NCBI RefSeq assembly: GCF_029227915.1
Contig: NC_079882.1
Span: 4,092,001 to 4,156,000, forward strand
Source of the DNA: Hydractinia symbiolongicarpus
Taxonomy: Eukaryota; Cnidaria; Hydrozoa; Anthoathecata; Hydractiniidae
Reading direction: 5' to 3'
Length of the DNA stretch: 64,000 nt
This document shows, in pieces, positions 24,326 to 38,832 of this stretch; positions within the stretch are counted from its first letter, which is position 1; every line of letters begins with the position of its first letter. The position numbers and the translations under genes were made by a program. Below the pieces are notes generated by a model that saw only the letters and a list, made by a program, of their open reading frames with translations, was not told the DNA's origin and did not search any database.

Positions 24326-26219
24326 TCACAGTGTGAGCAAAAAGTGATAAAATAGACCTATATAGCTTCCAATCGTTTTTTTTCTTTAGGACGGTAAAAT
24401 TTGTAAGTTTAAGGTAATTTATTGGACAAACAAATGACTGACAAAAAGTGACGAAATTTTTCTGGAATAACGAATATTAATCCCATGTTTTTAGTGCCGT
24501 CTGTGCAAATTACTAAAAAAATTATTTACGAGAAAAAATATAAAAAATGGTGTTCAAAACCCCGTACATCAGCAGATCACTTTATATTCGTGACGTCATT
24601 GTTATAAGAATAACAAGAGTTGTTTAACTAGAAAATTTGTAACATAAACATTCGAAATATAATGCCAATAAATCGACGTAAAAGCGGACGATATGTAATC
24701 AATTTATTACGCCATTTTAATACATACCGTTGCAATTTTTTTATAACTTCTAGGAAACATTTGAAACTTATATTTTCTTTTAAACTTTGACGTCTAAGTC
24801 TGATTATGTTCTTAAAATATGCAGTTTTTTCAATATAGATTTTTGACCAATAAAAATCAAATTCGTATTAAAATTTGATGATCTTTGCGAAACAATTCGC
24901 GTCAACTTCTATATTTGCCATGACGATAGTTCAAGTGTGAGTCAGAGACGCAGCGCGTTTCCTTAAATCCAAGGAAAATATCGCTAACTACATGCGTGGT
25001 GTAGAGACTGTTAATGTCAAAGACATATAAAATAACGCTAAATTAGCTGACGTTGTCGAAATATAGATGATCGACTGTGTACTTGATGGAAATTTGGAAT
25101 TTGAACCGGAAGTTAATAAAATTAAAAAAAAAGAAAACTTTCTTTTAATTAGCTTCATTTAAAACAATATACTATTGGCTATTAAAAGAACACGTGGAAC
25201 TTTCGCTTCCCACGACATGCGCGGTAGGATAGACTATTCAGAGTTCTGGGTGGATGGGTTCAAAACTAACCGCCACCTTTCTTATAAGAAATTTAGTTAT
25301 AGATAAAGTACATTTTCTTGCTTTTCCTACTGAATTTCCAGATATGGCAATTTTAAATGGCCCAAAATTTTACGTTAAATTTGTTTATAACTGGAATTTT
25401 TAAAGAAATGACAGGATGGGTTTAAATGTAGTCTAGTTGATTCTCAAATAATAGTGTTGCTACGTGAGCAAACAGATGGCGTGTTTACAGTGGCTTCAAA
25501 TATCGTACATTCGATCAGGTAATTATCAAATAATTTAATCCGGTGACGTCATGCTTACAAAAAGTACAGTGCTTCGCCAATATGAAAAATGTTTCGAACA
25601 AAGTTCAGAATAATACTACAACTTTACAATTTCTTTTATTATTTTGTATAAAAAATTCTTATTTTCATCATTTTTGTTTACATTATAAAATGCACTATAG
25701 TTTAGTCTCTGAGAAAACAACAATAACAACAACAACGTGAAGACAAGAGGGGTTACAAAAAACATTAACGCGAATGTACAAAATTTAATAACATTACGCT
25801 ACAAGCAATTTACTTCACTGATAGTGACTTACTTCGATGCTGCACTGTTAAATACAAAGTTTAAGTCATAGGTCACAGACCTTGCAAGCTCGGTCCGCAC
25901 TTTTGACCTCGGATTTGGTTTACAGCATCGAATACGGTTAGTCTCCGTTAAATACAAAGCCTCATCAGAATTCCTTACAGTATCAGATATAGTAAAATAT
26001 AGTATAGTATCGGATAGTAAAAAAAATTCACAGACCAATGCTGATATGTCAATGAGATAAAATGTGGAGAATTCAGATTGTGCAAAGTACAATAAAAAAA
26101 TCCTTGAAAACCATTTAGCAATATATGACAGAATAAGATTATTAACACCTCAGACGAAATGACACAATTATGAAGAATTTGCAGACTGATACAGAGAGGG
26201 TAGGAATATCAGTCGACAG
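24326..26219. other. Intergenic, nothing recognised
   Basis: AT-rich sequence. The minus-strand frame at 25829-26092 shows no domain or splice context and is not credited. Confidence 0.4.
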
Positions 26220-29200
26220 TCATAAGTCGCATTGTTGCGATTCGTTTGCTGTTAAACATTCATTAAGAGCTGCGCAATATTGGATCATCAATAACGCCAA
26301 AGCCTGGCCACGCTCTTCCGACTTCCTCTGAAAAAAAAATATATAGACAATGTGAAGGATCAGTAGCCTAAGAGCTGGACACTTTATAAAATTAATTTTC
26401 AGAAAACATTCAAAAAGAGAACACATGAAATTAACAAACGAACGTCGAGGTATATATTGTTACTTTACTCTAAGTAAGTTTGAAAACCGATTTTTTTATA
26501 TGACTCGACATGAACCATAGAGAAAAATTACAGCTTCAAATAAATTTCTAAACCATTACTACAAGGAGCGCATGGTGTAGAGGTTACTCAGGTCAGTTAC
26601 TCAGGACAGGGAAGTGGACAAATAATAATGACACGTTATTATGCGTGCTTCTGACGGACAACAAGTTAATACAACTTCCAAGACACAAGAAACGACGTAG
26701 GCGCTAATCTTTAATTTAGTGTAATGTGAAAAATTAATCATTTTCTAAATTAATACCTGGTCGAAACTACATGTCGTTATACTTTGATTATCGTGTCAAC
26801 TTCTACATAACATAGTCAATGGTTTAGCAAACTTTATTTTTAAGACATGGACGTCGTCTTCATAATGTATTACTTTTTCATCTGATTAAAAAGATGTTTT
26901 CATAGAACTTATATTTAGTGTATCATAATTCTGTTTTTTTCCTGAGCCAAGATGGCAGTCAAAGATCTCATTATGTTGATAAAGTAAAACAAATTTGAAC
27001 AGTTCATCCTTTACAACAAATGGGCATATAAGCTTAGCTACTTACCAATAATGATTGCAGCTTTTGTTGGAGCTCCATGTTGTCACACAACACGATCCGT
27101 TTTCTCAACTCAGTTTGCTTCACGCTCTCAGCTGTTACTTCGATTTGTAATTCATCCACCTTGCATAGAAATAGTAAAAACACTTGTTTTTATGATTAAC
27201 AGGTTATGGAGATGTGAACAGGCGTAGAACTAATACACAAAGATTTCGTTGGGAAAGATCTGTGTTTGAACGGAATAACAAATGCTTTGTAATACTTTGT
27301 ACCTTTTGCTAACAAATTATCACATCAATCTTTGGTATATTTCAAAATTATCATGTTTTCAGTCCTAAAAGATGTGTCCTTAATTTTGGGTGATCTAGTA
27401 CAAGTTTTTAAAGAACCGTTTCTTTTTCTCAATTGCTCTTTTCATTTTTTTCTCACTTTTAAGTAAAATGGTATTGGCTCGATTGTTTATGAAAATAATT
27501 AAAAGCTCAATTTGCATCAAACCATACAAACATAAAAAAATAAATTAATAAATAAGAAAATCAGGCTGAATTTTAAACATCAAGCTCAAAATGCTCTAGA
27601 AAAAGAACAGCCAGTTTCAGGACAGATTTCACTGTTTGTATAAGAAAAACGTATATAAAAAATCTTGCAATTTGCTTGTGTTATTTTGACGAGCCTTTTT
27701 AACGGTTTTTTGATGGATCGTTAGACAAGCCACACGAAGGAAGCAGTGTTCATTTTAAAAGATTGTCACCTTTGTTTGGATGTTACTTTGACGGTCATCT
27801 TCGTCCAGGCTAGCAAAAAGTTCACGTCCAGCCTAAAAATTGTAACCATGGTAATTTTAGTAAATTGAAAAAAAATAAAATAGAAGTGGTAAAAGTTTTT
27901 CGCAATGTAGAGGAACTTAACATGATAAAAATGAACTTTTAAGCAAGCATTTTAGGCAGGTAATCCTTAATTTAAGAACATTTTTTTTGAGTCCCTTGCG
28001 AGTTCGACAGAGAGAGTTCACTGTTCTTTTCCTGTAGAAAATTGTTGCTGATCCAGCTTCATAATAATTTAAAAAGGGAGAAGAACCAGAAAAAATAAAA
28101 ATTATATTAAAAAAAATTTATAAGGGAATTTTTATACAAAACTTACTTCTTTGGCAGTTACTGCGGCCGTTGTAATAGAATCATCCAATCCAGCATCTTC
28201 TATATCCTACATTAAGACAATTTTTTATTTAAAATTTAAAACTTAGCTTTGGGGTCGCCAAAAGATTTTTTCTCGTACCATTAGGGTAGTATATATCAAA
28301 CAAAAGCAAGTTCATTTTGAGCAATTTGAATTGAATCAAGATTTTGTGTCACACACAAAGGTGCAGCATAATTTTTCGAGAGTAAAGGTGCTACGATTAT
28401 TTTTTTGCTTTATATGTCATATTTATAATAAGGATGGGAAAAATGAATTCGAAATTCGTAATTTTCTTTTTTATCTGTTCAACTAAGTTTTGTGAAGAAC
28501 CCAAATTTTCTTCATTAAACGTTTTACTTGCAATAACAACAAACAACAAATTTGCTGAAGAGCGAATGTTATCGTTTCCACATACAACAATGAATGTGGT
28601 ACAACTTTTTACTACAAATTGTCAATCAGCAAAGGTTAACAGGCTAACACGAGATGGCAATAACTCAACCAGCACCTTGACACTACACCACGTGCCGCAC
28701 GTAGTGTAGTGTGAGTTCCGGGTGAACATTCTCTGCTGAGAATGAAAAATACGGAAGTGCCATGATAAAGATTCACCTATCTATACAACATCGTAGATGA
28801 GTAGTGGTTGTATAAACAAAACCTACCTCGGGTATACTATTACATGATTTGTCTTGCTTAATAATATCATCCAAACTCACTCTCCTCGTCATTTTCTTCC
28901 TCCTCTGTAAGATATTCGGCGAGGCTCGGCCACTGTTTTTCATACCAGGCCTCAGGTCGTGTAATGTTGGAACCTTCACTGAGTAGGGACGCGGGGAAGT
29001 GGATTGCTCCTGAAGTTTTGAAGCTTCTTCGTCGTATTCTTGGTCCTCGTTCGCACGTGGTACAGCACCATTCTTCTGCCATATTGGAGGTTTGGCGCGC
29101 ACACCATGACTTGAACAAAAAGAAGAAGAAGTAGTTTTAACAAAAATTATTTTTGTTTCTTTTTTCGCGTTAGATTTATATTTGCTAAGACAATATCAGC

Positions 29201-32200
29201 TTTAAGTTTAGCATCTGGCTTTTTATAAAATAGCGCATTTTAGAACATCACATGCAGTAAATATTGTTGGATTTAAATTTCCCAAAATCGTCACAAAATT
29301 GCCTTAGTTTTTCAGGGTTTTTCGTAGTTGTTAGTTTGTTTTTTCTAATTCGTCAAACAAACACACGCGAAGAACGCCTGTTTAAGAGAAGAATAAAAAC
29401 CGCGTCTGACATTTTTGTATTGGTTGCTCAGTTTTACATCAATTTTTATTGACGACTTAGCTACAGAACGTTTTTAACAAGTTATTGTATGAATACTTTA
29501 AGAGCTAAAAGGCAAAGACTGAAATTGAAGCAATAACTGCTCAAGAGAATTCTTGTAACGCTGTTTTATTGGGACCGTAAATTTTTATGACTTATTATTT
29601 ATTAAGTTTCTTGAATTTAAATGTTTTATTGTAATCTTACTTTATTTTAACGGTTGGATAGTCTTTTTAGGGACGCAATAGAATGGAATTACCACAAGTG
29701 ATGTTTGTACTTGCTTTCATCTAGGAGAAGACTACGTATTTAATTAGCTTTTATTGCATGTCGTTGTGTGTCGTTGTTATCAGTATTTAGATAATATATT
29801 AATTAGTTTGTGGGAATAGCGAAAAAGTTAAGATGACTAATGGTGAACAAAACACGAATGTTACACTATTATTATGTCATTTTGTAAATATGGCCGAAAG
29901 CGACAAAAAGTCAATACTTCGTAAGTCAACAAGACTGTTACTTATGCAAGTGCTAAGCAAGGCAAATACCATTTAAAATCTAATAGTCGCTCTTTTAGGC
30001 ACGTCTGCATTACATAATTTACGTCGTCGCCTATCTAAACGGATTTTTTTTTATCTAAATATGTACTTAGTGAAATTATCAAATAAATTTTTTAAATTTA
30101 AAATTTAAAAAAACTGAATCAAATATGCTGCCAATCATGGTTCAAAAATTAAAAATAAATTACCAGTCATAAAAATATTTTCTCTAACATTATTTTCTTC
30201 ATTTCTGTAGAGTTTCTTACCGACTTATCATATGTTGCGACATCAACAAGTATCACAATGACGAATATCGAAAATTTTCAGAACGTTTTAGGCCATACAA
30301 CTATCACAGACCTTACATAAGTAAGGACCAGCCTTTAACGAAAGCAACACGTGACTTTAAAAGACATCTGAAAACCTGTGGTAAAATCTCGTCCGTTTTT
30401 TAATTAGATTCATTTCCCTGAATTTAGTTTTTCTCTTGAATTGCCTCATAGAGCCTGACACTTAAATTTATCCTATCTAATAATTAATTTTCGTTTACCT
30501 CGTGCAGTAAGTGTTGGCTTGTGCATTGTCAATACATCTTTTATGACATACCATGGCGCAAACGCCACATTGAAACGCCACCTTACGCCATACCTAATCA
30601 ACAAAAAGTATAAAGAAAAAATATTTCAATATATTATAACGATAACTAAGGCAAAGAAAAAATTTGCTGTACGTCAAAGAATTGCTATGATATTTTTTTG
30701 TACCTTATTTTGACAGTAGTCACAGCGCGTTGGAAAGTAAAATTCAGTTCCAATAAAATTGTGTAAGTGTGGCCTAAAGTGAAGCATGATGAATTAAACA
30801 ACAAATAAAGTCTGTTCTTAAGTGAGTGTATTTAACAAATGCCTTATGACCATTCTTCCTCGTGGAATTCGCTTTTAAAAAGATGTAAAATTGAGAGCAA
30901 GTTATGGAATGACCTTAAACGTAACATGAAGAGAAGATGGACACAATGTATCGGCACACGTACTTTTCATCAGTTTTATCTCGCTCTTCCAGCTCTTTAG
31001 CTTCCTTGTCAATCTCCTAAAGATAACAATACCATCATTTTGTTGTTATTCAACAATAACATGCATACACGTCATAATCAAACAATCTAATTAACATAAT
31101 CGCAAACATCATTAAAAATTTGGCAGTGGGATAAGTGCCTACAACGTTACAACTGCAGGCGTTTTGTTCAAAGTTCACTTGCAATTATAGTCATTTAAAC
31201 TTTCTAGAAAAACAAAAAATCGTCACAACTAAAAACATTTAAAGTAAAATAAATAAATTCATTCACCTTTTTCTCTAGTTGCTCCTCTAAAAGTTTCATT
31301 TCTTCTGATTCAAGTTCAGCCTCAGGGACAGCTGTTATATACTTGTACGCTAACGTGATATCACCATTACAGCAACCCAGATTCAAACCAGGCATCATGG
31401 TGCGCAAGTATGCACGACTAGTAAGAAGAATAACTCACATGAACTGTGTAGCATATCAGCTATCTTACTACTTTTAAATAGATCGCTAGCTCTTTCATTA
31501 GTCTTAGTTGTTATTTAGTTGGAAAAAATTTTGTAGGTCAAATGGTGAATTTAAACATTCGAGAAACACCTTTGTAAGGGCACACCATTCGAGACTAGTA
31601 AAACTAACAACATAAAATATAAATCATCATCACACTTAAAACAATTTTTGTTTCAGAAAGCAAAGTTGTTTCATAGTCATGATTACCTATTATTCTTATC
31701 TCTGTCAATAAGAGGTGATTTAATTCATATAGAAGCATACAAAAGCTATGCACATCCGGACTTACTGATGTAATTTAACAACCTAAGAACAGTACTTCAA
31801 ATATTTAGCTTTTGAAATAGAAAATCACTGGGGAGTTAGTCCTTCCTAAATAATTCCCGCTATGTCATCTGTCGACTTCGAGAGAAGTTCTGATAAAAAA
31901 TCATTATTCTACCAGACTTAACTATTGCCAAACCAGATAGAATATATAAAAAGATTGCTCCCTTTCTCTTTTGAGAAAACTACGTGTTTTGTACTCACTT
32001 CACAGCAATTCTATTTGCAGTAGCCGCTAAAAAGAAGGTTTGAATACTCTTCCTACCGGACGTTGATAAACATTCGACAGCCAGTTCCATCAAAGGTATG
32101 GAAACCTAACGTGAAATAATAACAACTGTTTACTTTTAAATTTCCAGACATTCTTTCTGATTATTTATTATCAATGGAGACGGCTCGCTTCCTCGAAGGG

Positions 32201-35200
32201 TTGGGAAGAGGAAATAGCTAAATTTCTTTAATATAAAGAGAGGGTAGAGTTTTGTTCACCAGGAGAAGTTAAAATGGATAAAACAAAAATAAAGAAAGAT
32301 TGAGTAAAATAATTAAAATTTATTCTTACATAACCTAGTAGAGCGTCTTTTTCAAATGCCATCTCACACCTGCCCCAAACACAAATGTTTAAAAACTTTT
32401 GTTCTTTTTCAACGTCAAAGGAAAAAATTTCGTTCCACACAGGTTCCTAAAATTTGTTTGAAAATTTAAATTATATGTGAATGTAATAATCGAGTCAAAA
32501 TCAATTACAACAAATACAGAGCTATAAGACTATATACTGAACGCATGATAGGGTGGCTACAGAAATATTTATATAACGTTGATGGCAATAAATGAAACAA
32601 AAAACAGGCTGGAAAAAAAACATTGATGCAAGAACACGCATAAATTTTCAATGACTTCTTTTTCAAATATTTTTTTATGACTTTTTCCAGGTTAAAACAA
32701 ACTCTGTGACTTTTCCATGATTCTTCGCTATCCTATAAAAATAATACCCTTTTAAAACATATAATGGGACAATGATTTTTACCTGATTAGCACTTGCGAG
32801 TGATGTTCGCTGTCCTGTTACCTCCTCTTCAGTTTCCAACACTCTCTCAGTGCCAGGTTCAAAATTATTATGTGAAATATTATCCCATTCACCGTCTGCA
32901 CTATGTAGACTTGCGCTTATTTCTGTACTATCAAAAACACCTAAAGCTTCTTTTTTTTCGTCAAATGTAAAATTAATTTCATCTGTTGATACATCGAAAG
33001 TTTCATTTACATCCGCTAAAGTGACATGCTTTTTTTTATTAACAACATTATCATTATTTTCTAAAGGATGCTTTAACGAGGAAAGCAGCTTTGTTTCACT
33101 TGCATTGTTTGATTTTTTATTTAACATGTTGTTGGAAACAGACTTTGTGACTTTACTCTTATTTCTCATAAATTTAAATGGAAAAGACTTTGTACGTCTT
33201 GGCGGTTTCTTCTCCGCCACATCTTCTGTAAAAGAATTTCTGCAATTCTTGTTTTCAACCAATTTATACTCATTTTCCTCGCTCACAGAGCTACTACTTC
33301 CGGGATTGCTTGCAGAGTCCTCTGTGCTAAATATAGCAGTATCATTTTGATCAATCATTGATTTCCGTTTCATTTCTTTATAGTCATGCACAAATTTTCG
33401 AGTTTTTGCATCATCCATTAATTCTTTTTCGATTTCATCTAGAAAGATGTTCACAAATTCTTCATTCTCACTGTCTTCTTCATGAAGTGCTATACTGTTA
33501 TCATCAAAACCATTTTCAGCTTCATCATAACTCTGTTTCTTATTATTAGCATCTTCCTGGTCTTCCACAATAGAAGCAGCTGCACTCACTTCTTTTTCAG
33601 AGTCTGGTGGAGGGCGTTGTAGTTTAAATGTGAACCTAGAGCAAAACAATGTATTTACTTTAGATTTGCAATACAAATACAATAAATAATACAAAAAATG
33701 AAAAATTTTCCCCAATAAAAATTTAATTGTTGGTGTTTCTCCAATAAAAGAACTCTTTTCCTTTAGTTCTTAATGAGGGGGTAGACTTTTTTTTAAATCT
33801 CATAGGGTTGCAATTCCCAGGCGAAGAAGGAGTGTCATGCAATTGTGATAGCATAGGAGGATCGCTGCCCTCTTCACTTCACATCTTTATATACAAAAAC
33901 TTAATATTGACCTTAAAAAAATCTTTCAGGTTTTTGCAACATTATAGATTGTTTTACAATTACAAAGTATTTCAAGATAAATCGCAATAAATTGTGCCTA
34001 AATTTTATTACAATAATTTTTTTGCCACTAAAACAGTTCTTGTCACTTTTGATTGACAAAAAATGATTTTCCAAGTATTTAGACAGATAAACAATCACAA
34101 AAGTAAAAGTTATCGAGGCTAATTGAATTTCTAACACCATAATTTTAACGTCAATCTCAATATTAGGGGTTCCCAGGTCTTTGTTATAGAAGTAATATTA
34201 GCTGAAAAAACTGTCTTGGGTTATGAGGGAAGGTAAAAAATAATTAACATGATGTGAATTTACTAACTTGTTGCCAGCATTCTTGACAAGTCGACCTGCT
34301 TGTTTTATTGATGTGACATCAACATTGTTTACACTTATCAAAATATCGCCTCGTTGAATGTCAACCTGACTGGCTGGTGAGTTCGGATTGACTGTCTTGA
34401 TGTAAATGACTTCACGCTTCTCCTCATCTACCATTTCAAAACCACGATCAAAACTAATTCCAATAGCCCCAGAGAGAGCACGACAGATCAGTACCTTAGA
34501 GATAAAAATAATATCAACTTTAAAAAGCTGATAAAAGAAAAATAAGGATTCTTGTCTGAATAATACCCTATTATAGGAAATTAGTAATATAAAAAGAAAA
34601 TTTTTTCCACAATAGCCAACGAAATTATAACATGTTACGACAAGAAGTAACTCTTACGCCTGATGGTGACTGCTCACTTGTAATATCAAACTGACAAAAT
34701 TATAATATTTACAAAAAATACAATTCAGATGACCTTTATTAGCCAATGTAAAACTAAGATGTAAAAAAATGAAGATAGAAAAAAACACATTAGCCTATTT
34801 TCTATGTACAAATGTCAACCAGGACAGTTTTTCAAAATGTGTATTAAACATGAAATTAAGGCATGGTAATACTCCAGCACAGCCTATAAGGTAGTAAGGT
34901 AATAAAATGCTGACCAACTCGTTTGTAAAAGAAACAAAAAAGGAAAAATATTCCCAACCTGAACATAAAGTAAGGCATATGGCAGTGCTGTTTGCTGAAG
35001 TATTTAAATTTTTACAAAACATAAAAAGTCAACCTCATGAACTGGCCATAGAGATCTTCTCATAGGCATATCTTCTTTCCAGGGTAAAGAGTCAAGAGAC
35101 AAACTGCAATATATATGCGATCCTTTGGGTAGTTGCGGAATTCTCGTGCATTCTACAATTTCGACATCTAATTTGCCAACAGTGACAAGACTGTTGTGAA

Positions 35201-38200
35201 CAAATACCTAAAAAACATTTTATTAGTACATACCGTTTTATATTTGATTGGGTTTTTTTATTCCATACAAGTGTGTCAAAACTAAAATATACCTAGCAAT
35301 AAAATTCCAGAGCAACACTACAGATTTGAAATATAAACATTTAAAAGTAAAATGTTGACTGTTTTCGTCTTAAATCTTTAATCACCTCTTTAAATAGAAA
35401 GCTTTTACATCAATAACTTGATAATAAATTGTCAATTTATCAAACAGGCACATGATCGTTACTAGGTGAATGTTATATGTAGGAACATTTTCAAACAGTT
35501 TAACAACTGCAACAGAGTATACATAGAATATGATTCTAAAAAAACACCATTGGAAATAGTTTGTGAACAAAAAATCCCCTGAGCATGTTTCGCATGCAAT
35601 TAAATGCTAGAACATGTTAAAAATCAAACCTCGTTTTTTCCATCTTGTGGCTTTTCTTGAAGAAAAAATGGTTTATATCGAACTTTGTATCTTGGGAAAG
35701 TGTGTTTCTTTTTCACAGAGCGTCGTATTTGATTATGAATGAATGATGTTAATTTTGGTAAATTTTTCCCCTGAAAGTTGGACTCTACTTTTATGTCCAT
35801 GAGTGGATCCTAGAAAGTGAAAAACTAAGCTTTAACAAAACATCGAGTCCAAATGTATACAATTCCTAAAAAGTAGAAAGACAAAAAAGTAAAAATAATT
35901 ATATTATAAATTTCAAACGAATTAATTATTGAAATGTGTATAAAAATGCAAGAGAAATGCAAAATTAATTTACTGCATAGCCACAACCTAACTTACAGTA
36001 TTCATTGTTTCACAATTTAAATTACTTACCTCGTAAAAGGAAAAAGACCAATGTGTGCAAGGATTTCTGGTAAATTGAAGTCGCAAACGACCAACCAGTG
36101 AATTCAACTTAACAGTGAAATGTGCAGACTTTCCAAATATTAGATCAACATCCAGTGATATGATAAACCCACCAGAATATTCAATATCTACAGCAATGTC
36201 AATTTCTCTGGGAACTTGTGAAGAGTTACGAGCATCTATTTTCATAATTGTCGCTTCTACACATCAGTAAACCGTTTAATAAAAACAATAGAGAAGATTA
36301 TAAAAGTGACAAGATTAAAGTTTTTGTAAATCATAATCCTTAATAGATATTATTTACAAGCCAAAATATATATAATGGAAATTATCCTATATAATGAACT
36401 CTCTGTAACTATGTGCATAATTACTTCAAATATCTCAAATGTCATATTCTAAACATTTAATATTTTTTTGACAATATTTACTCAAACATTAATATTTTTG
36501 GAAGAACGTTTCTTTTTGCCCACCATGAATTAATATCATCAGTAATGGTTATGGAATGCAAATTTCTTAACCATTACTGAAGGAAATTGGAAAATCACCA
36601 AAGTAGTTTTGCATTTATGGCTTGTGGGCACTTTACACTAGACTAAAAAAACCTGGTGTTAATAGTGTTAAAGTGCAAGTGATAATGATGTTTTGAATAA
36701 CAAAAAAAGAGTGATGTTTTTCAATTGTTCATTAATTAATCATTTTAATCAAGTTAATTCTTAAGTAGGAGTAAATAATTGCCCTCATCTTAAAATGTCA
36801 ATGAAACAGAGACAGGTTTGTAAGGGTAAGGGGTGTCGTAACGATCCTGTAAAAGTAAAAAAAAAAAGGACAAGCGAAAGCCACAACACTCACTAGTTAA
36901 AGCTGCAGCACAGCTCTTTGTTTTTTTTGCTGTTGTTAAAAAGTGTAGATATTATGGTTTTGCAAAACTGGGAAAACTCAAAAACTCCTAGTGGAATGAG
37001 CTGTGATAAAGCCGAGATGTAAAAGATTATTCATACGTTTAACGCTGGCAAGACTGCTTAGAGTTGGCAGTATTTCTATTATTATAATACCATTATGCAG
37101 TAAGTGCTGCATATTATGTGAATCAGGTCTTTTGTATTTGAAACACAAAAAGAAATTAGTAAATTAAAAAAAAGTAATATACTTTTTATAACAGGTAAAG
37201 AATCTCCTAGATAGTAATCACTGACGGTTATCTGTTCCATAAGCTTGCCAGCAGCTTTGTTAAGAAGCATTTCTTGAAACTCCAGGTTCATCTTACGTAT
37301 AAAAAAGTTTCTAGTTTTAGGAGAGTCCCTCCACTCCTTCCACAAAAACTGAAATGTGAGATTCAGGAACATACAAGTTTCACTCTCTGTTGCACCTTCG
37401 ATCCCGCAGTATTCTGCTATGTCCTGTAGAAAAAGGAAAACTGATTGATACTGATAGCATGCCAGCATTAACACTCATTAAATGTTGTGACATACTGGCA
37501 CACTTAAGAGACTTGTATCTTTTTTTTTACTCTGTTTGAGATGCATTGTTACACTAAAGTATTTCAATATCCATAAAATGTTATTAAAAGATTTAACTTT
37601 CGATTGCGCATGTTCAAAGTTTCAGTTAAGGAGACATGTTTGAGTATTTATTAAGAGTGCTTGGCAAATCATTATAATATGTATACACATACGAATCTGA
37701 AGCTATCATAGGATTTTCAATGTTGCTGACAATTTTTGTTTCTTTCCATCCCAAACTGACATTTTTCTGCCCTACCCCCCCCCCCCCCCTTATGTTTGAT
37801 CATTTTCACTTGGACAGTAATTTACCCTCTTAATGAAATAAAGTCATGTTGTAAGTTTCAAGTTTCCCTGCATATTCCATAAAAAGACACCCACCCTGAA
37901 AATCTCTCATTAACTCAAAATTTTGACAACATCTAATCACTCTATTTGACTAAAATATTCAGCATCCATGACATTGTAAAAAACTTGATTAGTTTTATTA
38001 AGAGACCCCACTTCACTACAAGTCCATAAGGATTGTCCCAAGAAAAATGCAATCTCGCAGGCCAAAAAAAAATGTCATTTGAGGGAAACAGGCCTTTGTT
38101 CACCCTAAATTCACCTAAGGATAATGGTAAACAAGTTTACGTTGCCACACACCTCATGGTGTTTTAAAGTCCCAGTAAGTCAAAAATCATGCCCTAACTA

Positions 38201-38832
38201 AATTTTTTAATGAAATTTTAATGTCGCAAAACTTGCCTACATCTAAGTCACAATTTTGAGCTGGAACTAAATACTGATTAATTAGTCGATAAACACATGG
38301 AAAATTTAATTAGGCAGAAAAACAATTTGAAAGATTCATCATTGAAATCTTGATGATTTAATCAACCTGTTTTTCTGAAACAGGTTGGTTGACCTGGCTT
38401 TAGGAAATTAGTCTTATTGTGGTCCTACGTGGTACCTAGTTACATGTATGGGAGATGACAGTTAACTTATTAGAGCACCGCAATGGCTTCATTAACTTTT
38501 ATAATACAATTGATGTCAATCTTTGTAATGATGTACTAATATTCAAACAAAAACAAATAAGACTTTTTTGGAAAACTAAGTTTCGGCTTTGTTCAGTATT
38601 TTCAGTCACAGAAAAACTTAGCCTATTTGTCATTTGTCATTTGCACAGGCTGACACCTAAATTTTATACATAAAAAACACATATATACCTTGGGATTAGT
38701 AACAGGTTTATGTACTGGAAAAAGTTTGGGCTCCTCATTTGGAAGTGATCTAAACCATCGATATACGATAAACACTTCAACAACAATCACAAGTGCAACA
38801 CCTGCCAAGAAAGCAGATACCAAGAGTAACAT
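26220..38832 (-). CDS. PDZD8: PDZD8 orthologue: ER-anchored SMP/PDZ/C2/C1 lipid-transfer tether
   Basis: PDZD8 is an ER membrane protein that moves lipids at contacts with mitochondria and late endosomes. Eighteen exons keep frame across GT-AG introns and give 1088 aa; human PDZD8 is about 1150. In order: N-terminal membrane anchor (38689-38832, start at MLLLVSAFLAG); SMP domain (37183-37423, 36030-36256, 35630-35809, with ETCMFLN, EYSGGF, VDLIFGKSA and THWSFSFYEDP); a following segment (35034-35207); PDZ (34268-34494, NPNSPA...DIQRGDILISVNN); a long acidic/Ser-rich linker (32783-33635); a C2-like part (32330-32446, 31999-32105, 31267-31417, with CNGDITLAYKYI); a coil (30964-31016); a C1 zinc domain split over 30704-30773 (H, CDYC) and 30499-30593 (CGVC, CHKRC); linker exons 28827-29109, 28147-28206 and 27770-27832; a C-terminal coiled coil (27046-27159); and the last exon (26220-26327). 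The start follows the usual short pre-membrane N-terminus, as the upstream Met codons lack family similarity. Confidence 0.93.
37775..37789. repeat. Poly-C tract
   Basis: Fifteen consecutive C in the first intron of the PDZD8 gene, in otherwise A/T-rich DNA. Confidence 0.9.

Noticed and set aside
28434-28709. 91-codon plus-strand ORF
   Set aside because: Sits in a PDZD8 intron on the opposite strand without domain, splice or promoter support.
30236-30352. Minus-strand frame with two CxxC motifs resembling the missing C1 domain
   Set aside because: It contains stop codons between and after the motifs. The true C1 domain was found in 30704-30773 and 30499-30593 with correct splice phases.
30211-30402. 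Open plus-strand frame of about 63 codons after a good acceptor-like site, with Cys/His residues
   Set aside because: It lies antisense in an intron of PDZD8, has no domain or downstream donor fit, and no other plus-strand exon is nearby.
32850-33350. 166-codon plus-strand ORF
   Set aside because: Exact antisense of the long PDZD8 linker exon, whose Ser/Glu/Asp-rich codons keep the opposite strand open.
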